A stretch of 37,677 nt of DNA from CAYMRB01 sp964392615 (lineage in GTDB: Bacteria; Planctomycetota; UBA8108), in NCBI GenBank assembly GCA_964392615.1, contig CAYMRB010000035.1:1-37677 (forward strand), written 5' to 3'. Below, in pieces: positions 9,342 through 16,830 of this stretch. The notes under the pieces are model-generated. The model was not told the DNA's origin. It made no database searches and saw nothing but the letters and a program-made list of their open reading frames with translations. The position numbers and the translations under genes were made by a program. How positions within the stretch are numbered: position 1 is the stretch's first letter; each line of letters begins with the position of its first letter.

Positions 9342-9359
9342 CACACGTCCCGTCGGGAA

Positions 9360-9373
9360 TTACCGCGGGGTAA
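9360..9373 (-). promoter_or_regulatory. Palindrome at the expected transcription start of the regulator-feoB operon
   Basis: TTACC-GCGG-GGTAA is an inverted repeat with 5-bp arms. It lies just downstream of the candidate -10 box and 18 bases before the start codon of the DtxR-FeoA gene. This is where an autorepressor operator would sit. It does not match the classical DtxR or Fur consensus, so its role as operator is inferred. Confidence 0.35.
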
Positions 9374-9380
9374 GAACGCG

Positions 9381-9409
9381 ATCATAGAACGACTGCGCGT
9401 CCCCGTCCA
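9381..9409 (-). promoter_or_regulatory. Promoter of the DtxR-FeoA/feoB/oxidoreductase operon
   Basis: On the minus strand, -35 TGGACG (9404-9409) and -10 TATGAT (9381-9386) are separated by exactly 17 bp. The -10 matches consensus at 5 of 6 positions. It is about 40 bases upstream of the gene start, with the TTACC/GGTAA palindrome at the start site. Confidence 0.45.
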
Positions 9410-9454
9410 GGGGTGCTCGCTCTGGTAATCGGGCGTCCGACCGGCCCGTGGCGC

Positions 9455-10174
9455 TCAGCCGATCTTCTCGAGCGGCTCCGTATTCGGACACTCGTCCGCA
9501 ATCCGCCCGCGCGCTTGCGCCCAGCGGCATGCGTTCGCGATCACGCGACGCACGTTGGCGTCCCGGTAGATCGGATACGTCTCGTGCCCGGGGCGGAAGT
9601 AGAACACGCGCCCGTGCCCGCGCCGCCAGGTGCAGCCCGAGCGGAACACCTCACCGCCCGGAAACCAACTCAGGAACACGAGCTCATCCGGCGTCGGGAT
9701 GTCGAAGCGCTCGCCGTACATCTCCGTGTGCTCGAGCTCGAAGCACTCGTCGAGCCCCGCTGCGATCGGGTGCGTGCGGTCGATGACCCACAGCCGCTCG
9801 CGCTCCCCCGCCTCGCGCCACTTCAGCGAGCAGTTCGTGCCCATCAGCGAGCGGAAGATCTTCGCGTAGTGCGCCGAGTGGAGCGCGATGAGCCCCATGC
9901 CCGCGAGCACGTGCGTCTTGACGCGCTCCACGACCTCGTCGCTCACCTCGTCGTGCGCCTGGTGACCCCACCAGATCAGCACGTCCGTCGCGTCGAGCAC
10001 GTCGGACGTCAACCCGTGCTCCGCGTCGTCGAGCGTCGCGGTCCGCACCTCGAAGCCGCCGCTTTCCCGTAGCCCGGCCGCGATCGCCTCGTGGATGCCG
10101 TCCGGGTAGATCCGTGCGACGACCTCGTTCTCGAGCTCGTGGCGATATTCGTTCCAGACCGTGATGCGTATCAT
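9455..10174 (-). CDS. ThuA-like (trehalose-utilisation type) protein
   Basis: 239 residues starting MIRITVWNEYRHE. The whole length fits the ThuA family, a glutamine-amidotransferase-like flavodoxin fold. Visible landmarks are the N-terminal VWNEYRHE, the central ATDVLIWWGHQAHDEV, LIALHSAHYAKIF and the C-terminal GRVFYFRPGHETYPIY. ThuA proteins take part in catabolism of trehalose and related disaccharides with Gfo/Idh/MocA dehydrogenases, and several such oxidoreductases occur in planctomycete gene clusters with ThuA. The protein is cytosolic, with no signal peptide. The gene ends 114 bases before the DtxR-FeoA start, with the operon promoter between them. It lies 25 bases after the HAD gene, so those two may form a transcription unit. 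The exact substrate is unknown. Confidence 0.9.
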   Translation of the reverse strand: MIRITVWNEYRHELENEVVARIYPDGIHEAIAAGLRESGGFEVRTATLDDAEHGLTSDVLDATDVLIWWGHQAHDEVSDEVVERVKTHVLAGMGLIALHSAHYAKIFRSLMGTNCSLKWREAGERERLWVIDRTHPIAAGLDECFELEHTEMYGERFDIPTPDELVFLSWFPGGEVFRSGCTWRRGHGRVFYFRPGHETYPIYRDANVRRVIANACRWAQARGRIADECPNTEPLEKIG

Positions 10175-10199
10175 CGGCGCATTACCTTCCGTGCCAACG

Positions 10200-11033
10200 C
10201 TATACCTCGAGCCAGTCGAGAACCGCTTTGCCCTCGGTCAGGTCCGGGGCCAGCAGATGAGCTCCGGCACGCGCGAGCCTGTCGCGCTTGTCGGCATTCA
10301 TGTGATATCCGTTGTTCTCTCGCGTGTGGATACCGAAAGCGAACGCGCCCACCTCGACGGCGTTCTCGATCTCGACGTATCCGTCGCCAACGATCATGAG
10401 CTGCGACCCCTCGATGTCGAAATCGCTCAGGATTCGCTCGATCACGATCTTCTTCGAGTATCGCTTGTAGTCGGACTGCGCTCCAAACACGCCGCCGTCG
10501 AACAGATCCTCGAGACCGAGTAGCCGGCAGTCGTTCTTGACGAACTCTTCGTCCGTGCCGCTGGCGAGATAGCAGCGGACGCCCCGCCGGCCGAGCTCCT
10601 CGAGGAAGCGGCGGGCTCCCGACACGATGAGATCATCCGGCTCGGTCGTACCGTCCCGCAACCGTTCGATGCGCGCGGCGATCGCCGCGTTCAACCGCTC
10701 GTTGTAGCGCTGCTTGTAGACGAGTGGCTCCTCGGGCGTACCACCGCGCTGCTCGACCTCCTCGCACAGACGGATCATCTGGTAGATCGTCTGCCTGCCG
10801 GTCAGGTGATCGACGAAGTCGACGACGAGCGCCTCGAGCTGCTCGCGCGTCTCGTCCGTGCGACACTCCTCGAGCACCTCGACGAGCATCGGCACCATCT
10901 GATCCTGCCAGCCGTCCCGCAGGAGCGAGATCGTACCGTCGAGATCGAACAGAGCATGCCGGATGTGTCCGCGCGGCGCCTCCGCGGCGATCTCCACGGC
11001 ACTCCCCGGAACAGTTGCAGCCTTGGCGGCCAT
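10200..11033 (-). CDS. HAD-superfamily hydrolase, phosphoglycolate-phosphatase-like
   Basis: 277 residues. HAD motif I is FDLDGT (about residue 29-34, nucleophile and acid/base Asp), motif II LASGTDEE, the conserved Lys lies in YKRYSKK, and motif III is MIVGDGYVEIENA. A helical cap domain lies between motifs I and II, as in subclass I phosphatases of the phosphoglycolate/beta-phosphoglucomutase type. The reaction is probably removal of phosphate from a small sugar or polyol phosphate. The first roughly 25 residues look like an extension, but no later Met start is available before motif I. A GAGGGAG directly abuts the ATG, unusually close for a ribosome site. It is probably co-transcribed with the ThuA-like gene. 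Confidence 0.9.
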   Translation of the reverse strand: MAAKAATVPGSAVEIAAEAPRGHIRHALFDLDGTISLLRDGWQDQMVPMLVEVLEECRTDETREQLEALVVDFVDHLTGRQTIYQMIRLCEEVEQRGGTPEEPLVYKQRYNERLNAAIAARIERLRDGTTEPDDLIVSGARRFLEELGRRGVRCYLASGTDEEFVKNDCRLLGLEDLFDGGVFGAQSDYKRYSKKIVIERILSDFDIEGSQLMIVGDGYVEIENAVEVGAFAFGIHTRENNGYHMNADKRDRLARAGAHLLAPDLTEGKAVLDWLEV

Positions 11034-11040
11034 CTCCCTC

Positions 11041-11064
11041 GGTTGACTCGTACGGTTGACTCGT
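11041..11064. repeat. Tandem 11-bp direct repeat upstream of the HAD gene
   Basis: GGTTGACTCGT occurs at 11041-11051 and again at 11054-11064, 2 bp apart (13-bp period). It starts 7 bases upstream of the HAD start codon. Closely spaced direct repeats of this kind are often regulator binding sites, but they could also be the edge of the adjoining repeat element. Confidence 0.5.
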
Positions 11065-11081
11065 GTGAAGTGGGGCCTAAG

Positions 11082-11239
11082 CAGCCCGTCGAAGAAGGCA
11101 ATCCGGCGCGACGGCGGCCGTTTCGCCCTCGCTCTCCGTTGTCAGAACTCGACAATGCACCACATTGGCTGGGCTCTGACGCCTCGATCCTGGACGAACC
11201 GTCTCGCCCTCGCGCTCGGAGCCCTTCTTCGACGGACTG
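11082..11239. mobile_element. MITE-like 158-bp element with 19-bp inverted ends
   Basis: The left end CAGCCCGTCGAAGAAGGC (11082-11099) is mirrored by GCCCTTCTTCGACGGACTG at 11221-11239, the reverse complement of the dispersed 19-mer with one change. Inside are two 21-bp direct repeats around TCGCCCTCGC (11118-11138 and 11199-11219, 18/21 identical by hand) and a small TTGTC/GACAA hairpin (11139-11155). No transposase is encoded. It fills much of the 321-bp space between the divergent HAD and proA genes; nothing else was recognised there. A non-autonomous element is the simplest reading. Confidence 0.5.
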
Positions 11240-11354
11240 CGAGTGACCGAACCGCGCATGGTAACGGCAGAGCGCCGGGCGGAGCAAGCTCGGTGGAGTC
11301 CCCCACCACGAACACCGGGTCAGGAATCCGGCCCTGCCATCCGACGAATTCTTC

Positions 11355-12713
11355 ATGACCACCGAGAACGAACTCCCCGACCAGGACCCAGCTCCCTCCG
11401 CCGACGTCGCCGCAGTCGCCCGACGCGCCCGCGCCGCCGCTCTCGCGCTCGCCCCGTTGCCGACAGCGCGGAAGGACGCGGCCCTCGCGGCCGTTCGCCG
11501 CCTTCTCGAGGAGCGCCGCGACATCGTCCTCGAGGCGAATCGCGACGACCAGCAGCTCGCGCAGGCCGAGGTCGACGCCGGCCGCATGACGCAGGCGATG
11601 TTCAACCGGCTCGACCTCGCCGGCAAGAAATTCGCCACGGTGCTCGCCGGCCTCGATGACGTCGGCCGCCTGCCGGATCCCGTCGGGGTCGTGAGCCTCG
11701 CGACGCGCCTGGACGACGGCCTCGATCTCTACCGCGTGAGCTGTCCGCTCGGCGTCATCGGCGTGATCTTCGAGGCGCGCCCGGACGCCGCAGTGCAGAT
11801 CGCATCGCTGTGCTTGAAGTCGTCGAACGCCGTCATCCTCAAGGGAGGTCGTGAAGCCGCCAAGACGAACGCGGCACTCGTCGACGTGTTCCGCGACGCG
11901 CTCGCGAGCGTCGACGGCGTGCCCCCGGACGCCGTGCAGCTCGTGTCGACGCGCGACGAGGTCCGCGCGATGCTCGACCTCGACGACGACATCGACCTGA
12001 TCATCCCGCGCGGCTCGAACGAGCTCGTGCGGTCGATCCAATCGGCGACGCGCATCCCGGTGCTCGGGCACGCCGACGGCATCTGCGCGGTCTACATCGA
12101 CCGAGCCGCCGACGTCGACAAGGCGGTGAACATCGCGGTCGACTCGAAGACGCACTACCCCGCGGCCTGCAATGCGGTGGAGACGCTGCTCGTCCATCGC
12201 GACGCGGTGGGCACGATCCTGCCCGCGGTCGGCGCAGCGCTCGCTGCGGCCGGCGTCGAGCTGCGCGCCGACGACGCAGCGCGCTCGGTCCTCGAGTCGG
12301 CCGAGCCGGCGAGCAGCGACGACTATCGCACGGAGTTCCTCGACGACATCCTCGCGGTCAAGACGGTCGATTCGGTCGAGGAGGCCGTCGCGCACATCAA
12401 CGCGCACGGTTCGCACCATACGGACGCGATCATCACCGAGGACGAGGCCGCCGCCGGCTACTTCCTGTCGCGCATCGACTCGGCGGGCGTGTACCACAAC
12501 GCGTCCACTCGCTTCGCCGACGGGTTCCGATACGGCCTCGGCGCCGAGGTGGGCATCAGCACGAACAAGACGCACGCGCGCGGCCCGGTCGGACTCGAGG
12601 GCCTGGTCATCTACAAGTACCGGCTCTACGGTTCCGGGCAAGCGGCGGCCGAGTATGATCCTGGTAAGAAGTCGTTTCTTCACGCGCCGATCGATTCGCA
12701 GCGCGAGCTCTGA
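11355..12713 (+). CDS. proA: Glutamate-5-semialdehyde dehydrogenase (gamma-glutamyl phosphate reductase)
   Basis: 452 residues. It reduces gamma-glutamyl phosphate to glutamate-5-semialdehyde with NADPH, the second step of proline synthesis. The aldehyde-dehydrogenase fold is complete: CPLGVIGVIFEARPDAAVQI and LKSSNAVILKGGREA (cofactor binding), IIPRGSNELVRSIQ, the catalytic Cys in THYPAACNAVETLL (near residue 270), and the C-terminal GLGAEVGISTNKTHARGPVG. It is about 35 residues longer than the usual 415-420, mostly as an acidic N-terminal extension before the family core begins (VARRARAAALALAPLP). No strong ribosome site precedes the ATG. No proB is next to it, so it is a stand-alone gene. 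Confidence 0.95.
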   Translation: MTTENELPDQDPAPSADVAAVARRARAAALALAPLPTARKDAALAAVRRLLEERRDIVLEANRDDQQLAQAEVDAGRMTQAMFNRLDLAGKKFATVLAGLDDVGRLPDPVGVVSLATRLDDGLDLYRVSCPLGVIGVIFEARPDAAVQIASLCLKSSNAVILKGGREAAKTNAALVDVFRDALASVDGVPPDAVQLVSTRDEVRAMLDLDDDIDLIIPRGSNELVRSIQSATRIPVLGHADGICAVYIDRAADVDKAVNIAVDSKTHYPAACNAVETLLVHRDAVGTILPAVGAALAAAGVELRADDAARSVLESAEPASSDDYRTEFLDDILAVKTVDSVEEAVAHINAHGSHHTDAIITEDEAAAGYFLSRIDSAGVYHNASTRFADGFRYGLGAEVGISTNKTHARGPVGLEGLVIYKYRLYGSGQAAAEYDPGKKSFLHAPIDSQREL

Positions 12714-12723
12714 TCGGTCGAGT

Positions 12724-12766
12724 CGCTCCTGACGACACGGCCGAACCGCAGTTCGCCGCAGGAGCG
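12724..12766 (+). terminator. Nested inverted repeat after proA
   Basis: CGCTCCTG (12724-12731) pairs with CAGGAGCG (12759-12766) as a perfect 8-bp stem. Inside the loop CGAAC-CGCA-GTTCG (12742-12755) forms a second stem. It begins 11 bases after the proA stop. There is no T-run, so it may be a terminator of another kind or an mRNA 3'-end structure. Confidence 0.4.
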
Positions 12767-12820
12767 CAGCCGAGTGACGCCGGCGAGTTGCACTATGATC
12801 TGTGAAAGGCGGCACTGAGC

Positions 12821-14074
12821 GTGGCATTCGAACATCTCGACGAGCACCGAGCGGCGACCGGTCGAGCCGCTCGGCGCGGTGGCAGTAGCGCAGCGGTGCG
12901 TGCGTGTCCGCGCGACGGCAATCCGCTCGCTGCTCGCAACTCCCACGGCGTCGAGATCGACGTCTGTCCGGAATGCGACGGCGTCTGGTTCGACGAGGGC
13001 GAGCTCGAGACGCTCAGCCCCGGGGGCGGCGACGGTCGCCCCTTGGCGGAGTCGGTCCTCCTCGCCGGCCTCCGCGAGACTCGGAACATCGTGCCGCGCG
13101 CGTTCGCGGTGCGGCGCTGCCCCGCGTGCACCGGCGACCTCGTGCCGCGCTACTTCCGGCGCGGCCGGAGTCGGTTCGCGGTGTCGCTCTGCACGCGGTG
13201 TCGCGGCGTCTGGCTCGACCGCGCCATGATGCGCCGAATGAGCCTGCGCACGGACGACGCGCCCGGCGCCCGCAAGGAGTCCGCCACCGCGAGGTCGGCG
13301 CCGGCGGCCAAGGCGCCGACGACCGTCTCGCCCCACGCGTCGGGGACCGGCCTGCGTTTCGGCCTGCCGATGCGTCCCCGCGAGTGGTTCGTCGCGCTGA
13401 CCGGGATGCCGCTCGACGTCGGCAACCCGTGCCGCATCTTTCCGGCGGTCACGTGGGCTCTGATCCTCGCGAACATCGCGGTCTTCCTGCTACCTGGGAT
13501 CACCGGGCGCAATCCGGGGGTCTTCTTCTCGGCGTACGGTCTCGACTCCGCGTCGCTCGTACGCGGCGAGTACTATCGCCTCCTCAGCGCGATGTTCCTG
13601 CACGGCGACTTCTTCCACCTTGCGGGCAACCTGTTCTTCCTCCACACGTTCGGCGACAACCTCGAGGAAGAGTACGGCGGCCTGCGCTATCTCCTCCTCT
13701 ACCTCGTGTGTGGGATCCTCGCGGGGCTCGCGTCGTGCGCGCTGGCGACGGACGCTTCCGGCGACGTGATCCGCGTCGGTGCGTCTGGCGCGATCTCCGG
13801 CGTGCTCGGAACGTATCTGGTGACGTTTCCGCGCACGCGCATCCTCGCGGGCGGGCTCATCCTGCGTTTCATCCCGCTGGTGATCCGCTGGCCGGTCTGG
13901 GCCTTCCTCGCGTTCTGGGTCGGGCTCAACGTCGTCGGTTTCGTCATGCAGAACCGCTTCGAAATCTATGCGGTCGACTACGTCGCACACCTCGCCGGCA
14001 TCGTCTGCGGACTCGTCGCGGGTCTGCTGCTCGTCGTATCGCGGCGGGCCGGGCTGATCGGCCCGGAGGCGTAA
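12821..14074 (+). CDS. Rhomboid-family intramembrane serine protease with two N-terminal zinc ribbons
   Basis: 417 residues from a GTG start. Two zf-TFIIB-type ribbons occupy the N-terminus: CPRDGNPL ... CPECDGVWFDEGEL (about 29-66) and CPACTGDL ... CTRCRGVWLD (about 98-138). After a linker, a six-helix rhomboid domain runs from about 205 to 415. Its landmarks are HGDFFHLAGNLFFLHTFGDN, the catalytic Ser in GASGAISGVLG (near 323) and the catalytic His in YVAHLAGIVCG (near 388), which together form the Ser-His dyad. Rhomboids cleave transmembrane substrates within the bilayer. The ribbons are probably cytosolic and could select substrates or sense zinc; that is inference. The gene stands between proA and hpnH with gaps of over 100 bases and is probably transcribed alone. 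Confidence 0.93.
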   Translation: MAFEHLDEHRAATGRAARRGGSSAAVRACPRDGNPLAARNSHGVEIDVCPECDGVWFDEGELETLSPGGGDGRPLAESVLLAGLRETRNIVPRAFAVRRCPACTGDLVPRYFRRGRSRFAVSLCTRCRGVWLDRAMMRRMSLRTDDAPGARKESATARSAPAAKAPTTVSPHASGTGLRFGLPMRPREWFVALTGMPLDVGNPCRIFPAVTWALILANIAVFLLPGITGRNPGVFFSAYGLDSASLVRGEYYRLLSAMFLHGDFFHLAGNLFFLHTFGDNLEEEYGGLRYLLLYLVCGILAGLASCALATDASGDVIRVGASGAISGVLGTYLVTFPRTRILAGGLILRFIPLVIRWPVWAFLAFWVGLNVVGFVMQNRFEIYAVDYVAHLAGIVCGLVAGLLLVVSRRAGLIGPEA

Positions 14075-14157
14075 CGCGGCCCGAAGCGAAGTCGCAAACA
14101 GCCCCAGCCACACGACTTGCAGCTCGCCTGCGCATCGGCTGGCCGAATGTGGTTATC

Positions 14158-14186
14158 TTGACCCCCCACCGGGGCCGTGGCATACT
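14158..14186 (+). promoter_or_regulatory. Sigma70-type promoter of hpnH
   Basis: -35 TTGACC (14158-14163), a 17-bp spacer and -10 CATACT (14181-14186) preceded by TGG (extended -10). It lies about 55 bases before the hpnH start and after the rhomboid stop. This is the best promoter match I found in the window. Confidence 0.6.
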
Positions 14187-14240
14187 CGGGCGCTTCTCTG
14201 GCCAAGGAGCTCGAAGACAATCAGCGTTCCGATCTCCCAG

Positions 14241-15368
14241 ATGTGGACGGTCGCGTCGTATGTCCTGAAGCAGAAGCTCAGGGGACGCGCGCGGTATCCG
14301 CTCGTACTGATGCTCGAGCCGCTCATGAAGTGCAACCTGGCTTGCGCTGGCTGCGGCAAGATCCAGTACCCCTCGCACGTGCTGAAGAAGGAGCTCACCC
14401 CCGACGAGTGCTTCGCCGCGGTCGAGGAGTGCGGTGCGCCGATCGTCAGCATTCCAGGTGGCGAGCCGTTGATGCACTCGCGCATCGACGAGATCGTCGC
14501 CGGCCTCGTCGCGCGCCGGAAGTACGTGTACCTGTGCACGAACGCGATCCTGCTCGAGGAGAAGCTCGATCTCTTCCCGCCGTCGAAGTACCTGACCTTG
14601 AGCGTCCACCTCGACGGCCTCGAGGAGGAGCACGACTTCGCGGTCTGCCGCGAGGGCATCTACGAGATCGCGACGCGCGCGATGCGCGAGGCGTTGCGCC
14701 GCGGCCATCGCGTGACGACGAACACGACACTGTTCGACGGCGCTGATCCGGAACGCGTGCGGCTCTTCTTCGACGAGATGACGGAGCTCGGCGTCGAAGG
14801 CATGATGCTGTCGCCAGGGTACTCGTACTCGAAGGCGCCGGATCAAGCGAACTTCCTGGCGCGCAGTCGTACCAAGGAGCTGTTCGCCCGCGTCCTCTCG
14901 AACCCGAAGAAGGCCTGGCGGTTCAACATGTCGCCACTCTTCTTGGAGTTCCTGCAGGGGATCGACGAACGCGACTACCACTGCACGCCGTGGGGCAATC
15001 CAACGTACAGCATCTTCGGCTGGCAGCGACCGTGCTATCTGCTCCAAGAGGGCTACGCCGACAGCTTCCAGGAGCTGATCGACTCGACCGCCTGGGAGCG
15101 CTACGGCCACGACCGCAATCCGAAGTGCGCCGATTGCATGGTGCACTCGGGCTACGAGCCGACGTCGGTAGACCACGCGTTCGGCAGCCTGCGCGGGTTC
15201 GCGGCGATGGTGCGCGCGAGCTTGTTCGGCCACCGATCGAAAATCGACCGTCCCGTCGAGGCGCGTCCTGCATCGCGCGACGAGGCGGTCATCGAGCTGC
15301 CGGTGCTTCAGAGCGACGGCAAGGGCAACGACCACGATTCGATGTCGCGGCCTGCGGCACAGGTGTAA
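14241..15368 (+). CDS. hpnH: Hopanoid biosynthesis radical SAM protein HpnH (adenosylhopane synthase)
   Basis: 375 residues. HpnH joins the 5'-deoxyadenosyl radical from SAM to diploptene, the first step of extended hopanoid side-chain synthesis. The radical SAM cluster motif is CNLACAGC (residues about 31-38). It is followed by SIPGGEPLMH (SAM binding), the substrate-domain block LFPPSKYLTLSVHLDG and the family-specific C-terminal Cys region KCADCMVHSGYEPTSVDHAF (about 293-312). The sequence is HpnH-like throughout, and the length is close to known members plus a roughly 35-residue tail. No squalene-hopene cyclase or other hpn genes are visible nearby, so hopanoid genes seem scattered in this genome. 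The gene has its own promoter at 14158 and lies 14 bases before the small Sm-like gene. Confidence 0.95.
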   Translation: MWTVASYVLKQKLRGRARYPLVLMLEPLMKCNLACAGCGKIQYPSHVLKKELTPDECFAAVEECGAPIVSIPGGEPLMHSRIDEIVAGLVARRKYVYLCTNAILLEEKLDLFPPSKYLTLSVHLDGLEEEHDFAVCREGIYEIATRAMREALRRGHRVTTNTTLFDGADPERVRLFFDEMTELGVEGMMLSPGYSYSKAPDQANFLARSRTKELFARVLSNPKKAWRFNMSPLFLEFLQGIDERDYHCTPWGNPTYSIFGWQRPCYLLQEGYADSFQELIDSTAWERYGHDRNPKCADCMVHSGYEPTSVDHAFGSLRGFAAMVRASLFGHRSKIDRPVEARPASRDEAVIELPVLQSDGKGNDHDSMSRPAAQV

Positions 15369-15382
15369 CGGATCATCCGATC

Positions 15383-15793
15383 ATGGCATCCGAGACGGAC
15401 ACACCGAGCCGTGACGGCGAGCCGCCCCAAGCGGAGCGAGGTCTGCTCTGGGAAGGCGACGACGCGACGGTTCTCGCAGCGCTGATCGAGTCGGCGTTCG
15501 ACTACCGCGGCGACGTGACGCTGCTCCTCGCCACCGGCGACGAGCTCGAGGGCTACGTGTCGAACCGCGACGCCGAAGCCGACGAACCGTGGCTCGACGT
15601 CTTGCCGAAGGCTGGCTCCGCGTCGCAGAGAGTTCCGTACTCGGCGCTGCGCGGCGTGCACTTCTCGGGCAAGGACACCGCATCCGGCAAGTCGTGGGAA
15701 ACGTGGGTGAAAAAGTTCGAGGCGAAGAAGGCCGCACGCGATCGGGGTGAGAACGTCGGCACGATCGGCCTCTTTCCCGAGGAGGACGACTGA
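15383..15793 (+). CDS. Small conserved Sm/Lsm-like protein of unknown function
   Basis: 136 residues from the ATG at 15383. The core GDVTLLLATGDELEGYVSNR looks like an Sm/SH3-like beta-barrel start. It is followed by the well-kept ALRGVHFSGKDTASGKSWET and a basic tail (WVKKFEAKKAARDRGENVG). From memory the SGKDTA-GKSWE block recurs in planctomycete hypothetical proteins, but no function is known to me. There is no signal peptide or membrane segment. It follows hpnH by 14 bases and is probably in the same mRNA, and the next gene is almost contiguous. RNA or nucleotide binding is possible but unsupported beyond the fold impression. Confidence 0.8.
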   Translation: MASETDTPSRDGEPPQAERGLLWEGDDATVLAALIESAFDYRGDVTLLLATGDELEGYVSNRDAEADEPWLDVLPKAGSASQRVPYSALRGVHFSGKDTASGKSWETWVKKFEAKKAARDRGENVGTIGLFPEEDD

Positions 15794-15822
15794 TTCCTCC
15801 TCCGATCGATCTCACCGGCGGG

Positions 15823-16815
15823 GTGCGCGAGCTGACGATTCCGGCGCCGCACGTACGGTCGCTCACGTGGCACGACGACGTGCTCGTCGACTGGGTCTGC
15901 GGCGGAACGGTATTCGATCTCGAAGGGCGCACACAGCCGTCGACGCGGCACTTCGCCTACGACTTCGACGCGGCGCTGTCGTCACCGTCGGGCGACTACG
16001 CGATCGTCTACACGCGCCTCGGCACGAAGGGGCTCATCGTGGACACGCGCGCTGGCGATGTCGTCCGCGAGATCGATCGCAGCTACTATCACGCCTCGAC
16101 CTACGAGTACCCGATCGCGATCGGGCGGCGGAGCGGCCGCGAGATCCTCATCCACTGCCCGGATCAGTACTGCCGGCTCGAGATCGAGGATCTGCGCACG
16201 GGCGAATTCCTGACGGACGACGTCCCGCGCGACCCTCCCGACTACTTCTACTCGCGGCTCGCGATCAACCCGAGCGGCACGCTCCTCCTGACGGCCGGGT
16301 GGGTCTGGCACCCGTTGGACGTCGTGACACTGCACTCGATCGACACCGCGCTCTCCGGCCCGCGCGAGCTCGACACCGAGGAGCGATCGCCGCGGACGCG
16401 CGCCGAGGTGACCAGCGCGGCCTTCCTCGACGACACCCGCGTCGTGGTCGTCACGACGCGCGATCCGCTCGAGGAGGAGGAGGATCCGTGGGACCCGACC
16501 TCGCTCGAACACGGCTGCGTCGGCGTGTGGGACACCACGAGCGGCGAGTACACCGCCGCCGTGCGCACGGAGGAGAAGGTCGGCACGGTCTGGCCCGTCA
16601 GCGACACGCACGTGATGGGCTTCTTCGAGCACCCGCGGCTCTTCGACCTCGCCACGGGACGCGTGGTGCGCGAGTGGCCCGACCTGCCGACCGGGCGCCA
16701 GGAGAGCAGCATCCTGCGCAGCATCGGCCCCGTGCCGCCGATCGCGATCGACGCGGCGAAGCGCCGCGTCGCCGTCGCGACCGAGCGCGAGATTCGGGTC
16801 ATCTCGTTCGACTGA
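15823..16815 (+). CDS. Uncharacterised WD40/propeller-like protein
   Basis: 330 residues from GTG 15823. The frame is open back to the previous gene's stop, and an ATT/CTG start near 15790-15793 would add IPPPIDLTGGV, which fits the fold start better. Repeating four-strand units are visible: DFDAALSSPSGDYAIVYTRL, RLAINPSGTLLLTAGWVWHP, GCVGVWDTTSGEYTAAVR and RLFDLATGRVVREWPDLP. This pattern suggests a six- or seven-bladed propeller. Blocks such as IDRSYYHASTYEYPIA and WVWHPLDVVTLHSID are characteristic of an uncharacterised cytosolic family. No catalytic motif or export signal is seen. It follows the Sm-like gene by 29 bases or fewer and converges on the sulfatase gene 15 bases downstream. Function unknown. 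Confidence 0.85.
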   Translation: MRELTIPAPHVRSLTWHDDVLVDWVCGGTVFDLEGRTQPSTRHFAYDFDAALSSPSGDYAIVYTRLGTKGLIVDTRAGDVVREIDRSYYHASTYEYPIAIGRRSGREILIHCPDQYCRLEIEDLRTGEFLTDDVPRDPPDYFYSRLAINPSGTLLLTAGWVWHPLDVVTLHSIDTALSGPRELDTEERSPRTRAEVTSAAFLDDTRVVVVTTRDPLEEEEDPWDPTSLEHGCVGVWDTTSGEYTAAVRTEEKVGTVWPVSDTHVMGFFEHPRLFDLATGRVVREWPDLPTGRQESSILRSIGPVPPIAIDAAKRRVAVATEREIRVISFD

Positions 16816-16830
16816 TCTCGCGGCTCGGCC

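Noticed and set aside
9360..9409. Fur box upstream of the regulator-feoB operon
   Set aside because: No 19-bp GATAATGAT-type sequence is present; only the short TTACC/GGTAA palindrome.
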